A stretch of 64,000 nt of DNA from contig NZ_CP111121.1 in the NCBI RefSeq assembly GCF_026314945.1, forward strand, positions 4,402,001 to 4,466,000. The letters are read 5' to 3'. Source of the DNA: Chryseobacterium fluminis. Its GTDB lineage: Bacteria; Bacteroidota; Bacteroidia; Flavobacteriales; Weeksellaceae. Shown here one piece after another: positions 17,728-27,721 of the stretch. Below the pieces are notes generated by a model. The model was given only the letters and a program-made list of their open reading frames with translations. It ran no database searches and had not been told where the DNA came from. The first letter of the stretch is position 1; each line of letters opens with the position of its first letter. The position numbers and the translations under genes are program-made.

Positions 17728-18405
17728 TTAAAGGATTTCATATTTGGTTTTAATGCTGTACTTCAGCTTAATATTTTCGATGTTTTCGAAAGAATAATCT
17801 ACTCCCGTATCCGCAGATTCAAGCTGAACATTGCTCATTTTTACTGATTTATAAGCCATGGGAACAACCGTGTCGCTCATATAATCTTCGATCTCCACGA
17901 TCTCGATCGGATTTCCGGTTTTTTTACCGATGCTCTCCAGAAGATAGTCTGCTTTCTCTTTGGCTGCTTTTAAAGCATTGACCTTGACTGTTTTTCTGAA
18001 ATCTGCGATTCTGGTATTTTTAACCTCTGAAATATTCAGTTGAGTAACCCACTTTTGATTTAAATCTTCAAAAAGTTTACTGATATTGGTTTTTGCACTG
18101 GCTTTAAACTGAAAATTTTTCGTAAACTTCACCGTCTTTGAATACAGGTTCTGGTACATGGATTTAAATTTGATGTCTTCATTTTTAACACCGTCATTTT
18201 TTAATGTCTCAAATAATTTTTTTTCATGATCCGCGAGCTCATTCTTATTATCTGCTTTTATTGCGATTGAAAAGATGATTTCATCCGGTTCTACTTCCAT
18301 TTCGGCAACACCTGTTACTTCGATTGCGTTTTTTTTCATTTCCTGTGCATTGATAAGACTCCCAAAGGTTAATAATCCCATCAATAAAAAATGTTTCAAT
18401 TTCAT
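17728..18405 (-). CDS. SIMPL-domain (DUF541) exported protein
   Basis: 225 residues with a signal peptide (HFLLMGLLTFGSLINAQ). The sequence IEVTGVAEMEVEPDEIIFSI and the later ALKAAKEKADYLLESIGKK match the SIMPL/DUF541 family, related to the periplasmic YggE stress protein and the eukaryotic SIMPL domain. Likely periplasmic, molecular role unclear. A second SIMPL-like gene lies two genes upstream at 18970-19968 on the same strand. Confidence 0.85.
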   Translation of the reverse strand: MKLKHFLLMGLLTFGSLINAQEMKKNAIEVTGVAEMEVEPDEIIFSIAIKADNKNELADHEKKLFETLKNDGVKNEDIKFKSMYQNLYSKTVKFTKNFQFKASAKTNISKLFEDLNQKWVTQLNISEVKNTRIADFRKTVKVNALKAAKEKADYLLESIGKKTGNPIEIVEIEDYMSDTVVPMAYKSVKMSNVQLESADTGVDYSFENIENIKLKYSIKTKYEIL

Positions 18406-18545
18406 ACTATTTTGTTTTAAATTTTAAACTTCTGAAGTAAAATTACTCAGAATCACAGATGAAATTTCGGAGACTTGGTGAAAGGGAAGTTTGACTTGGT
18501 GAATCTTTAAACTTAATAAAAAATAGTCCCTGAGAACTTTTTTTA

Positions 18546-18899
18546 TTACCGGTTAGTCATAATGATCGATTTTCCGTTCCGGGTGATGAGTTTTTTCTCT
18601 TTTGCGAATAATTTTGTTCTGATGGTGATTTCATTATCATGCTCGGAGATCCGATAGGTACTGGCACTGAAAAGAGCATCATTTACAAAATGTTCAAACA
18701 GTTTTACGGAATCCGACTGACTGACAGAATAAAAATCTACTTTATAGTCGTTCAGGCCCGTCTGGTAATATCTGTAAATAATCTGCTCATTCAGGGAGTT
18801 GGAAATAACTTTGGTTTCAATAAATCTGTTTTGCTCAAGAAATGAACAGCTTTGAAGAAACAGAAATGATAAAACAAGAAAGTGTGAGTTTTTTTTCAT
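18546..18899 (-). CDS. Small lipoprotein of unknown function
   Basis: 117 residues with a short lipoprotein signal ending FLFLQSC (Cys about 18). The rest is polar and beta-prone (IIYRYYQTGLNDYKVDFYSV). I recognise no family. It sits between two SIMPL-domain genes on the same strand and has a TACATTTG box upstream. It may be part of the same envelope-related set. Confidence 0.6.
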   Translation of the reverse strand: MKKNSHFLVLSFLFLQSCSFLEQNRFIETKVISNSLNEQIIYRYYQTGLNDYKVDFYSVSQSDSVKLFEHFVNDALFSASTYRISEHDNEITIRTKLFAKEKKLITRNGKSIIMTNR

Positions 18900-18918
18900 A
18901 GTAATAGTCGTGTATTCA

Positions 18919-18926
18919 CAAATGTA
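18919..18926 (-). promoter_or_regulatory. -7 box (TACATTTG) of the small lipoprotein gene
   Basis: Minus-strand TACATTTG fits TAnnTTTG and ends 19 bases before the ATG at 18899. No clear -33 element. Confidence 0.4.
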
Positions 18927-18969
18927 GCTAATTATAATGCGTTGACTGTTAACGAAATTTCAATAAATA

Positions 18970-19968
18970 TTAAGGTTTTGCGAGGAGGTTTAAATTCTTC
19001 ACTTCTCCGGTCGGAGTGACCAGGATATAATGGTTGATTTCTTTATTTTCCAAAGGGTTTGTTTTTGAATTTTTGTCTTTTTCCTTCTCTTTTTCTCTGC
19101 TGATCGTGAGTTTTACTTCATACATCACCTGGATAACAGGTTCATGAATCACAGGATTAATGACAAAATCAAATTCTTTATCTAAAATCGGCTGGTAATA
19201 AGAAGTGGTAGATTTATTAGCCTGGCTTATATTTGAAAATTTGCTCAGTGCCATGGATGAACTGTTGTAGGCTTCATAAGATTTGTACATCTCTGTGGGA
19301 AGTGAAACCCGGTACCCGTCACTGATATTTTTCGTTGCTGTAGTAAAGCTTTCGCCAAGCAGGGATTCAAAATTTTTTACTTTTTCCTGAAGAGCAGCTT
19401 TTGCTTTGTTCATCAGCTCTTTTCTGACCGCTTCAATCGTTGTTGAAAAATAATCTACCCGTACAAGATCATAAATTTCATTTTTGGATAAAACAGAAAT
19501 AAATTCATTCATCTGGGAAGGATCCGTAAACCGGATGTGTATGTTTTTCTTCAGTTCAAATCCAGCCGGAACTTCATTATATGTTTTTTTACTGAATATT
19601 TTCTTCTCCACATTATACTGATAAACGGGAACAAAAGAGATCATATCAATATACGCTTCGACACCTTTCATTGTTTTTATTCCGGCCAGTGAAGTATTAA
19701 TGCGCTGATCAATTAAATCATTAACTTCTTCAGCACTTCCTCCTACCTGCGTTATACTGAAAATAGCCACATACTGCTCGGCTTTTATATTGGCCAATGC
19801 TTTTACACTGATTATATTTTCATTGATGACTGGATTTACGGCGGGAGTTCCTATATTAATATTGCTGTCAGAATACTGAACCTGATTTCTGTAATTCATA
19901 TTCCCCGATATTTGTGAATAAGAGCACTGAAATAATAAAGCCGAAGCTAAGCATACCATGTTTTTCAT
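18970..19968 (-). CDS. SIMPL-like exported protein
   Basis: 332 residues from the ATG at 19968, chosen because it begins a proper signal peptide (MKNMVCLASALLFQCSYSQ); a further ATG at 19998 would place ten residues before it and overlap the promoter. The segment VKALANIKAEQYVAIFSITQ and the later ELMNKAKAALQEKVKNFESL recall the SIMPL/DUF541 pattern, although the protein is longer and more divergent than the gene at 17728. Probably periplasmic. It is divergent from the LytS-type kinase gene at 20099. Confidence 0.65.
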   Translation of the reverse strand: MKNMVCLASALLFQCSYSQISGNMNYRNQVQYSDSNINIGTPAVNPVINENIISVKALANIKAEQYVAIFSITQVGGSAEEVNDLIDQRINTSLAGIKTMKGVEAYIDMISFVPVYQYNVEKKIFSKKTYNEVPAGFELKKNIHIRFTDPSQMNEFISVLSKNEIYDLVRVDYFSTTIEAVRKELMNKAKAALQEKVKNFESLLGESFTTATKNISDGYRVSLPTEMYKSYEAYNSSSMALSKFSNISQANKSTTSYYQPILDKEFDFVINPVIHEPVIQVMYEVKLTISREKEKEKDKNSKTNPLENKEINHYILVTPTGEVKNLNLLAKP

Positions 19969-19991
19969 AATGATTAATTTAATTACAGCCG

Positions 19992-19999
19992 CAAACATA
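19992..19999 (-). promoter_or_regulatory. -7 box (TATGTTTG) of the SIMPL-like gene
   Basis: Minus-strand TATGTTTG lies 23 bases before the ATG at 19968 and supports that start over the longer one, which would lie inside the box. Confidence 0.45.
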
Positions 20000-20064
20000 G
20001 CCCGGAAAGCAGCCGGAAAATATCTGAACTTGGTGAAAACAGCTTTTCACTTGGTGAATAGTTC

Positions 20065-20094
20065 TTGGGCAGTCTGGATATATGCATATCTTTG
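20065..20094 (+). promoter_or_regulatory. Promoter of the LytS-type kinase gene
   Basis: TTG at 20065-20067 and TATCTTTG at 20087-20094 with a 19-base spacer. The box ends 4 bases before the ATG at 20099, predicting a leaderless mRNA. Confidence 0.6.
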
Positions 20095-20098
20095 TTTT

Positions 20099-21892
20099 AT
20101 GAAAATGCTCCAGCTTTTTGTGATCGTTCTGTTCTTCCTTTTTGTGGATAATTTATATTCTCAGACCAGAAATGACGTGGTGTATGATGTTCAGATACAG
20201 TCTAAAAAACTGAAAACAGCCGTTGACAGCAAAAATGAGTCTGCTCAGGCCGATTCCTATTTCCGGATCGGGGAAACATTTTTTAATGACGGAAACTTTT
20301 CTAAAAGTGAAGAATATTATACCCGTGCTAAGAACATCTACGAAAAACTGAATGATAAATCCAATATCGAAAAAGTTAGCCGGAAACTGGCCCGGTCTCA
20401 GGAAAATCAAAATAAAATAGCACCTGCGATCAGCAATTACAGCCGGGCAGCAGAAATCAATTACTCCGAAAAAGGCAAAACCATTAATTCCAACGACGCA
20501 GCAAGACTCTCTTCAGCTTCTAAAGAGGTAAAAACGGAGGCAATTCAGAGTAATATCGAAATCAGTAAGAAAGAGAACAATAAAGCTGATCTTGCAGCAG
20601 GTTACAGCCAGATGGCAGAGGTTAACATTCAGGAAAAAAATATTCCGAAAGCAGAAGAAAACTTAAAAAATGCCTATAAGATTTCCAAAGCAGAAGCGCC
20701 ACAGCAGGCTTTGGAGATTAGTCAGAAATTGACGGATTTTTATGTCAAGAACAAAAAGTTTGACAAAGCCATAGAAACTAAAGAGAAGGTACTGAAAGAG
20801 AATTTTGTGCAGGAAGATTCCCGGGAAAATGTCAATCAGATTCAGGAACTGGCAGATATTTACATTAAAAAAAATGATCCTGAAGAAGCCATCGGTTTAC
20901 TGAAGAATGCATACGGAATTGCTTTACAGAAAGGACACACCCTGGAAGCGCAGAAAAGTGTTAAAAGACTTGACAGCCTTTACGCTCTTTCACAGAATAC
21001 AGACGCTTCAGTGAGACTGTACCGTGATTTTCTCGGAAAACTGCCGGAATTGGTGTCAAAAGATAAAAGCCTGGTAGACCAGAAGATTCTGGAAGATACC
21101 GAAGAGAGAATTTCACAACTGGAAAAAGAAAGGTCGCTGAAAGACGAGCTTCTCCGGAAAAAGAATGTTTTCAACTACAGTTTAATCGGAGTTTTGGCCG
21201 TCTTATCGGTTTTGGTCATCTTTATTTTCAGGACATTAAAAAAAGTTCAGGTCAAAAATAAAAAGATCGCTTTACAGTCTCTACGCCGGGAGATGAATCC
21301 TCATTTTATTTTTAACAGCTTAAACAGTGTTAATCATTTTATTGCTACGAATAATGAGCTCGAGGCGAATCTGTATTTAACGAGATTTTCAAAATTAATG
21401 CGTGGCGTAATGGAGAACTCTACCGAGGATTTTATACCGTTTCAGCAGGAACTGGATCTGCTTCAGAATTATCTGGCCCTTGAAAAAACACGGTTTGCAG
21501 ATAAATTCGATTACGAAATTATATTTGATGAAGACCTGAATATACAGAGTTTAAAAGTTCCCGGAATGTTGATACAGCCGTTTCTGGAAAATGCGATCTG
21601 GCACGGACTCCGGTACAGAACAACCAAAGGCTTTTTAAAATTAATCTTTGAAAAAGACCGTCAGCATCTGAAGATTACCATTGAAGACAACGGTATAGGA
21701 ATTAAAGAAAGTAAGAAACAGAAAACCACTCATCAGAAAAGCAGGGAAGGCCGCGGTATGAAAAATACACTGGAACGTATTCAGCTGCTGAATGATTTGT
21801 ATAAAAATGATATTATGTGCACGATCAATGACAAAGAAAACAATAAAGGAGTGGAAGTGACGATCAGAATCAGTTTGACATCAGAAAAATAG
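20099..21892 (+). CDS. TPR sensor histidine kinase, LytS/YpdA type
   Basis: 597 residues from the ATG at 20099, which starts a signal peptide (MLQLFVIVLFFLFVDNLYSQ). Periplasmic tetratricopeptide repeats (about 40-330), one transmembrane helix (about 358-378), then a His_kinase domain with the phosphoacceptor in REMNPHFIFNSLNSVNHFI (His about 401) and a HATPase with IEDNGIGIKES. This is the Bacteroidota form of the LytS-type kinase that pairs with LytTR regulators, as here: the LytTR gene follows after about 100 bp. The signal is unknown; the TPR part may sense a protein or peptide. Confidence 0.9.
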   Translation: MKMLQLFVIVLFFLFVDNLYSQTRNDVVYDVQIQSKKLKTAVDSKNESAQADSYFRIGETFFNDGNFSKSEEYYTRAKNIYEKLNDKSNIEKVSRKLARSQENQNKIAPAISNYSRAAEINYSEKGKTINSNDAARLSSASKEVKTEAIQSNIEISKKENNKADLAAGYSQMAEVNIQEKNIPKAEENLKNAYKISKAEAPQQALEISQKLTDFYVKNKKFDKAIETKEKVLKENFVQEDSRENVNQIQELADIYIKKNDPEEAIGLLKNAYGIALQKGHTLEAQKSVKRLDSLYALSQNTDASVRLYRDFLGKLPELVSKDKSLVDQKILEDTEERISQLEKERSLKDELLRKKNVFNYSLIGVLAVLSVLVIFIFRTLKKVQVKNKKIALQSLRREMNPHFIFNSLNSVNHFIATNNELEANLYLTRFSKLMRGVMENSTEDFIPFQQELDLLQNYLALEKTRFADKFDYEIIFDEDLNIQSLKVPGMLIQPFLENAIWHGLRYRTTKGFLKLIFEKDRQHLKITIEDNGIGIKESKKQKTTHQKSREGRGMKNTLERIQLLNDLYKNDIMCTINDKENNKGVEVTIRISLTSEK

Positions 21893-21993
21893 GTTTATCC
21901 TCTTTAATTAAAACTAAAGTTACCTTCACCGTCAGGCAGGAAGTGACGAAGACTGAAAAGATGTAATCGATAATAAGCTTAACCAGAAAAAAT

Positions 21994-22728
21994 ATGAAGA
22001 TACGATCCGTAATTGTAGATGATGAATTCATTGCCCGGGATGTTCTGAGGAACTATCTTACCAAATACTGTCCGCAGATTGAAATTATAGGGGAAGCGGA
22101 AAATATAAAGGAAGCCGTCCCATTAATTACCGAAAAGCAGCCGCAGCTGGTATTTCTGGATGTTGAAATGCCGTTTGGAAATGCTTTTGATGTATTGGAA
22201 GCGACAAAAGAATTTTCTTATGAAACAATTTTTATCACGGCATTTTCACAATACTCTCTACAGGCACTGAATAAGTCTGCAAGTTATTATATTCTGAAGC
22301 CTATTGATATCCAGGAGCTGATCTTGGCAGTAAATAAAGTGGCTGAAAGCATTGAAAGTAAAGAAGAACTGAACCGCAATAAAATTCTTCTGGAAAATTT
22401 AAAATTAAAACCTGAAAAACAACAACTGATATTGCCGACTTTGCAGGGTTTCGATGTGGTAAAGACAGAAGATATTCTAAGGCTGCAGGCTGACGGGAAC
22501 TTTACACAGGTTTATCTTACCGATGGCTCTAAGAAAATGGTCTGCAGGTTTTTAAAACATTTTGATGACCTGCTGGAAAATCCCTTTGTAAGAGTTCACC
22601 GTTCCCATATTATCAATACCAATTTTGTGAAATCATATCATAAAAGCGGAACAGCCACTCTTTCCGACAGCACGGAAATCGAAATTTCCGGAAGTTTTAA
22701 AGACCATTTTTTAAAGATTTTTTCTTAA
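21994..22728 (+). CDS. LytTR-type response regulator
   Basis: 244 residues. Receiver domain: VIVDDEFIARDVL at the N-terminus, phosphoacceptor Asp in LVFLDVEMPFG (about 54), Thr in IFITAFSQYS and Lys in YYILKPIDI. C-terminal LytTR DNA-binding domain (about 150-240): DILRLQADGNFTQVYLTDG and FVRVHRSHIINTNFV. Partner of the LytS-type kinase directly upstream. Targets unknown. Confidence 0.92.
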   Translation: MKIRSVIVDDEFIARDVLRNYLTKYCPQIEIIGEAENIKEAVPLITEKQPQLVFLDVEMPFGNAFDVLEATKEFSYETIFITAFSQYSLQALNKSASYYILKPIDIQELILAVNKVAESIESKEELNRNKILLENLKLKPEKQQLILPTLQGFDVVKTEDILRLQADGNFTQVYLTDGSKKMVCRFLKHFDDLLENPFVRVHRSHIINTNFVKSYHKSGTATLSDSTEIEISGSFKDHFLKIFS

Positions 22729-22813
22729 AAAACTTAAAACGGCTGTCTGATGGCCACTGCCATTTCAGGCATTATTTTTGAAGCTTTCATGATTACCACA
22801 AACATCTATTATT

Positions 22814-23356
22814 ATGAATACTTTTAAAAAAATTGCCATTCCTGTCACCTTGGGTGTTTTAGGATTAATGATTTTAAATTCCTGTTCGGTAGGTATTCCT
22901 AAAGGAGCAGTAGCCGTCAGTAACTTTAATGCAGATAAATATCTGGGCCAATGGTACGAAATTGCCCGTTTCGATTATAAATTTGAAAGAGATATGGATA
23001 ATGTCACCGCTACGTATTCATTAAATCCTGACGGAACAATTAAAGTACAGAACAGGGGATATAATTATGTAAAAAAAGAATGGAAAGAGTCCGTTGGCGA
23101 GGCTAAATTTGTCAATGAAAAAACCGAAGCCCGGTTAAAGGTTTCATTTTTTAAACCCATCTGGGCAGGATATAATGTGATTGATATTGATGAGAATTAT
23201 CAATATGCCCTGGTCGTAGGAAATAGCCTGAAATATATCTGGATCTTATCCAGAAACCCTGAAATTCCGGAAAGCATCAAACAGAGATTCCTGGAAAAAG
23301 CAAAAAATATAGGATACAATACAGATGAACTGATCTGGGTAAAACACAATCAATAG
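22814..23356 (+). CDS. Lipocalin-family lipoprotein (Blc-like)
   Basis: 180 residues: lipoprotein signal ending LMILNSC, then the lipocalin signature YLGQWYEIARFDYKFERD and the later strands VKVSF-like and YALVVGNSLKYIWILSR. This matches bacterial outer-membrane lipocalin Blc, which binds lysophospholipids and helps envelope maintenance. A TATTTTTG box lies at 22773-22780, and the gene is downstream of the LytTR regulator but probably separately transcribed. Confidence 0.9.
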   Translation: MNTFKKIAIPVTLGVLGLMILNSCSVGIPKGAVAVSNFNADKYLGQWYEIARFDYKFERDMDNVTATYSLNPDGTIKVQNRGYNYVKKEWKESVGEAKFVNEKTEARLKVSFFKPIWAGYNVIDIDENYQYALVVGNSLKYIWILSRNPEIPESIKQRFLEKAKNIGYNTDELIWVKHNQ

Positions 23357-23401
23357 TTCATTACGCGTAATCATAGTATTGACAGTCAATGTTGGATATT
23401 C

Positions 23402-23434
23402 AAACCTTATAGGTTTTAAAAACCTATAAGGTTT
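23402..23434. repeat. AAACCT-type palindrome, copy 1
   Basis: A perfect 16-bp inverted repeat (23402-23417 with 23419-23434) between convergent genes. It is related in sequence (AAACCT..A.AGGTTT) to the one at 48551-48583. In this position it may act as a bidirectional terminator. Confidence 0.8.
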
Positions 23435-23462
23435 CTTTATTATAAAGATTAAAGGCCCATCC

Positions 23463-23945
23463 TTAATTCAGCATCTGCGCTTTATATTCCTTCCATTCCT
23501 GAAAGCGGTGATCAATCATCTGTTTCATGAGATCGTAGTTTTCCCAAGTATCTTCAATATGGTAAAATGTCTCGTATTCAAAGTCCTTTTCTTCTGCTTT
23601 GGCGTCAAAAAGATTGATGTAATCGTCCGCAAAAGAACTGAATTTATTTCCGAATTCAGTGTCATCAGCATAATAATCTTGGGCAAAGCTGTTTCCCAGG
23701 TCATTCAGATCATATTCAGAAAATTTTCCATCGCAGAAGTCCATTACAAATTCTGCCCCGGTAATGTCTCTTCTTTTTAGTTTTTCAATTCCTTCTTCAG
23801 CATCCTCTTTCATCTCATCAGAAATAAACCCGTTGGCAATACACCAGTTGAGAAACATTCCGGTATGAGTTGCACCATTTTTTATCGGAAGTTCGCCGGG
23901 AAAATCTCCACTGTAGTGCCATGAGGCATCATCATATTTCGTCAT
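23463..23945 (-). CDS. Conserved hypothetical acidic cytosolic protein
   Basis: 160 residues from the ATG at 23945 (MTKYDDASWHYSGDFPGELP). A TTG twelve bases upstream is a weaker start. The protein is strongly acidic and has the recognisable segment GATHTGMFLNWCIANGF near residue 25-40, shared by a family of uncharacterised proteins (from memory, the DUF7832-type family). No signal peptide or catalytic motif is evident. Convergent with the lipocalin gene and divergent from the cinA-family gene. Confidence 0.6.
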   Translation of the reverse strand: MTKYDDASWHYSGDFPGELPIKNGATHTGMFLNWCIANGFISDEMKEDAEEGIEKLKRRDITGAEFVMDFCDGKFSEYDLNDLGNSFAQDYYADDTEFGNKFSSFADDYINLFDAKAEEKDFEYETFYHIEDTWENYDLMKQMIDHRFQEWKEYKAQMLN

Positions 23946-24043
23946 AGTTTTAAACAATTTACTTCAAAAATAAAAAAAATCAATTTATATTGTCCGTCAG
24001 CAGGAAATTGCCGTCATTTGCAGGAGAAATTTTCGAAAAAATT

Positions 24044-25294
24044 ATGGAAAATGCCGTTTTAATTACAATTGGTGATGAGATCCTTTCCGGAAACACGGTG
24101 GATACCAATTCTAATTTTATTGCCACTGAACTCAAGAATATCGGAATAAAAGTTTCTCAGATTTTAACCATTTCAGATGAAATTGAAACCATAAAAAATA
24201 CGCTGGAATCTGCCCTTGCAACAGGTGACCTGATCATTACAACGGGCGGTTTGGGGCCTACCAGAGATGATAAAACAAAAAAAGCCATCGCTGAATTTTT
24301 TCATGATGAAATTGCACTGGATGAGGCTACTTTTAATCATCTGAAAGCTTATATGGAAAAACGGGGAAGATTGGAAATCCTGGAAAGGAACCGTGAGCAG
24401 GCTTTTGTGCCTACGAAGTCTACGGTATTTCAAAATCATTTCGGGACCGCACCCTGTATGATGATGGAGCAGGACGGGAAACTCCTGTTTAGTCTCCCGG
24501 GGGTGCCGTATGAAGTGAAACCGCTGATAAAAGATCAGATTATTCCCTATTTAAAAGAAAAATTTAACCTCAGTTATATTTCAACAAGAATTGTTTCTGT
24601 AGTAGGAATTCCTGAAAGTATTCTGGCAGATACGATTGAAAGCTGGGAACTGGCCTTACCCGGAAACCTGGCCCTGTCTTATCTTCCGGTGGGAACGCGT
24701 GTCAAGCTGCGGTTAACGGCAAGTGGAGAGGACGAAAGCATTTTGCAGAAACTGTTGGAAACAGAAATCCAGAAGCTGTTTCCCATCATTGGTGATCATA
24801 TTTTTGCAACTTCTGAAGATAAAATAGATAAAATTCTCGGCGAGATCCTGAACGAAAGAAAAATGACTGTTTCTACCGCAGAAAGCTGTACAGGCGGGGA
24901 ACTCGCGAGAATGATCACCTCAAATTCCGGAAGTTCAAAATATTTTTTAGGAGGTGTCGTTCCTTATGCTACGGAAAAGAAAATTAAGATTTTAAAAGTA
25001 AAAAAAGAAACTGTAGACGAATTTACCGTAGTCAGCGAGCAGGTGGCAACGGAAATGGCAAAAGGATGCCAGGATCTCTTCGGAACAGATATCTCGTTAT
25101 CTACCACAGGAGTGGCGGGGCCCGGAAAAGGCGAGGACGGAAACGAGATCGGAACTGTTTTCTACACCATAAGAGTTCACGACAAAGAAGTTACTTCAAA
25201 ATTATATATGCCTCATCTGGAAAGACAGGATTTTATGTATTTCGTCTCTCAGAAAATCATTCAGGATCTGGTTGGGATTTTAATCGGTAAATAA
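24044..25294 (+). CDS. CinA-family protein (nicotinamide-nucleotide amidohydrolase)
   Basis: 416 residues from the ATG at 24044 (MENAVLITIGDEILSGNTVD). A TTG 54 bases upstream would add a non-homologous extension. The N-terminal MoCF-like domain contains ITTGGLGPTRDDKTKKA and LPGVPYEVKP. The C-terminal CinA domain contains STAESCTGGELARMI and TGVAGPGKGEDG. Such proteins hydrolyse ADP-ribose-type nucleotides and deamidate NMN for NAD recycling; the competence/damage-inducible name is historical. Single gene. Confidence 0.93.
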   Translation: MENAVLITIGDEILSGNTVDTNSNFIATELKNIGIKVSQILTISDEIETIKNTLESALATGDLIITTGGLGPTRDDKTKKAIAEFFHDEIALDEATFNHLKAYMEKRGRLEILERNREQAFVPTKSTVFQNHFGTAPCMMMEQDGKLLFSLPGVPYEVKPLIKDQIIPYLKEKFNLSYISTRIVSVVGIPESILADTIESWELALPGNLALSYLPVGTRVKLRLTASGEDESILQKLLETEIQKLFPIIGDHIFATSEDKIDKILGEILNERKMTVSTAESCTGGELARMITSNSGSSKYFLGGVVPYATEKKIKILKVKKETVDEFTVVSEQVATEMAKGCQDLFGTDISLSTTGVAGPGKGEDGNEIGTVFYTIRVHDKEVTSKLYMPHLERQDFMYFVSQKIIQDLVGILIGK

Positions 25295-25405
25295 TTTACT
25301 GAAATAAATACGGTTGTTTTTCTGCTGAAATCCATTTGAAAAAATTAAAAATAACCCGTAACAAAATAAAAAAATAATATACCTATTGTATAAATTGTTA
25401 TCATA

Positions 25406-27481
25406 ATGAAAAAATTAACTCTTTCCTTGTTTTTATTAGCAGGAGTTTGTTCACTGAATCTGGTGAATGCTCAGTCTAAATCAAATAAAGCAGCGTTGGC
25501 TATTGCTGATAAAACCGGTGCTTCAGATAAAGGTTTAGAACTGAAATATATGGACAAATCTGTTCGTCCGCAAGATGATTTTTACAACTACGTGAACGGT
25601 ACGTGGATGAAGACAGCCAAAATTCCTTCTGATAAACCAACCTGGGGAAGTTTCAACAAACTGGCTGATGATACAGATAATAATTCAATGACGATCCTGA
25701 ATTCCCTTCTGAAAGATAAATTCGAAGCAGGAACCGAAGGTAAAAAGATCCAGGATCTGTACGCTACGTACATGAATATGGATAAGAGAAATGCAGACGG
25801 CATAAAGCCTATTCAGGAAAATATCAGCAAGATCGATGCGATTAAAAATCTTACGGATCTTCAGAATTATCTTACTTCTGTGACGAAAGAGGGCGAAAAC
25901 ACTTTCTACGCGTGGGGAGTGGACGCAGATTTGAAAGATTCTAAAATGAATGCTGTTTACTTAGGCAATGCTTCTCTCGGTTTAGGAAGAGATTATTACC
26001 AGAAAGTAAACGAAAAAAATACCGAAGCTATTGCTGAATATCAGAAGTATGTAGCTTCTATGCTGAAAGAATTAGGATACAAAAATGCTGAGGCTGCTGC
26101 AAAAGGTATCGTAGATTACGAAAAAAGTATTGCCCAGACTTACCTTACAAACGAGCAGAGTCGTGATAACACCCTGCAGTACAATCCTGAAACCATGGCT
26201 CAACTTTCCGCTTTGGTGAAAAACGTAAACCTTCCTGCTTATCTTAAAGCGGTGGGGGTAAACACCGATAAAGTAATTATCGGAGAACTTGGATACTATA
26301 AAAACTTAGATAAATTTATCAGTACAGAGAATCTTCCTGTCATTAAGGATTACCTTAAATTCCACATGATCCACGGAAGCGCTTCTTACCTGAGCCAGAA
26401 GTTAGGAGACATGAAATTTGCTTTCTACGGTAAATATTTAAGAGGTCAGCAGGAGCAGAGAGCGTTAAACAAAAGAGGATATGAGCTGATCAACGGTTCT
26501 TTGGGTGAGGCTTTCGGAAAGCTGTATGTTGAAAAATATTTTCCGGCAGAAGCTAAAGCGCAGATGGTTGAACTTATTGACTATTTAAAGAAAAGTTTTG
26601 CTGTTCACATCAATGGTTTAACATGGATGTCAGCGACGACAAAGGAAAAAGCTTTGACGAAACTGAACAAATTTACAGTGAAAGTAGCTTATCCGGACAA
26701 ATGGAAAGATTATTCCAAATTAAACATCGTATCCGAAGCTAAAGGCGGAAATTTGTATTCCAACCTTCAGAATATCGGAGAGTGGCAGTATAATAAGGAT
26801 TTAGCCAAAATCGGAAAGCCGGTGGATAAATCGGAGTGGGGAATGACTCCACAGACGGTTAATGCTTACTACAACCCGGTAAACAACGAAATCGTATTCC
26901 CGGCTGCTATCCTTCAGCCTCCTTTCTTTAATCCTAAAGCAGATGCTGCCGTTAATTTCGGAGGAATCGGTGCTGTAATCGGTCACGAAATGAGCCACGG
27001 ATTTGATGATTCAGGTGCACAGTTCGATGCAGATGGGAATTTAGTAGACTGGTGGACTCCTGAAGATAAAGCCAACTTCGAAAAAGCGACCAAAGCGCTT
27101 GCTTCTCAATACGACAAATATGAGCCTGTAAAAGGAACCAACGTTAACGGAACGTTCACGAACGGGGAAAATATTGCTGACTTAGGCGGGGTGAACATCG
27201 CTTATGACGCACTTCAGATGTATCTGAAAGATAAAGGCAACCCTGGTTCCATCAGTGGTTACACTCAGGATCAGAGATTCTTCTTAAGCTGGGCAACCGT
27301 ATGGAGAACATTATCAAGTGAAAAATATATGGTAAACCAGGTGAAAACAGATCCGCATTCTCCGGGATATTTCAGAAGTTTTGGGCCGTTATCCAATGTT
27401 GATGCTTTCTACAAAGCGTTTGATGTGAAACCGGGTGACAAATTATACAAAGCTCCTCAGGACAGAATTAAAATCTGGTAA
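25406..27481 (+). CDS. M13-family zinc metallopeptidase (neprilysin/PepO-like), exported
   Basis: 691 residues with a signal peptide (LSLFLLAGVCSLNLVNAQ). The M13 hallmarks are all visible: YMDKSVRPQDDFYNYVNGTW at the start of the mature domain, NEIVFPAAILQPPFF, the zinc motif IGHEMSHGFDD (HExxH, about 524-528), ENIADLGG (third zinc ligand Glu) and a C-terminal PQDRIKIW. It acts outside the cytoplasm on oligopeptides. A paralogue of about the same length follows immediately, with its own terminator between them. Confidence 0.95.
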   Translation: MKKLTLSLFLLAGVCSLNLVNAQSKSNKAALAIADKTGASDKGLELKYMDKSVRPQDDFYNYVNGTWMKTAKIPSDKPTWGSFNKLADDTDNNSMTILNSLLKDKFEAGTEGKKIQDLYATYMNMDKRNADGIKPIQENISKIDAIKNLTDLQNYLTSVTKEGENTFYAWGVDADLKDSKMNAVYLGNASLGLGRDYYQKVNEKNTEAIAEYQKYVASMLKELGYKNAEAAAKGIVDYEKSIAQTYLTNEQSRDNTLQYNPETMAQLSALVKNVNLPAYLKAVGVNTDKVIIGELGYYKNLDKFISTENLPVIKDYLKFHMIHGSASYLSQKLGDMKFAFYGKYLRGQQEQRALNKRGYELINGSLGEAFGKLYVEKYFPAEAKAQMVELIDYLKKSFAVHINGLTWMSATTKEKALTKLNKFTVKVAYPDKWKDYSKLNIVSEAKGGNLYSNLQNIGEWQYNKDLAKIGKPVDKSEWGMTPQTVNAYYNPVNNEIVFPAAILQPPFFNPKADAAVNFGGIGAVIGHEMSHGFDDSGAQFDADGNLVDWWTPEDKANFEKATKALASQYDKYEPVKGTNVNGTFTNGENIADLGGVNIAYDALQMYLKDKGNPGSISGYTQDQRFFLSWATVWRTLSSEKYMVNQVKTDPHSPGYFRSFGPLSNVDAFYKAFDVKPGDKLYKAPQDRIKIW

Positions 27482-27501
27482 TCAATACCCGATAATAACA
27501 G

Positions 27502-27530
27502 AAACCGTTCAGAAATGAGCGGTTTTTTTG
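27502..27530 (+). terminator. Terminator between the two M13 genes
   Basis: AAACCGTTCA/TGAGCGGTTT stem (one G-T wobble) with loop GAAA and TTTT tail, 20 bases after the first stop codon. Confidence 0.8.
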
Positions 27531-27721
27531 TTCAAAAGTTATGCATAAGATATGATCAGCAATACGTTAAGAATTTATCTCCATCTACACTTTTATGTGC
27601 TTTTTTTCAATCATAATTACTAACTTATAATTCATCATTAACAACTTATTACTTACTCTTAAAATAATTCATCAGAATTCGTATATTTGGTAAGTTTGTG
27701 TAAAATCAAAAATTATCACTA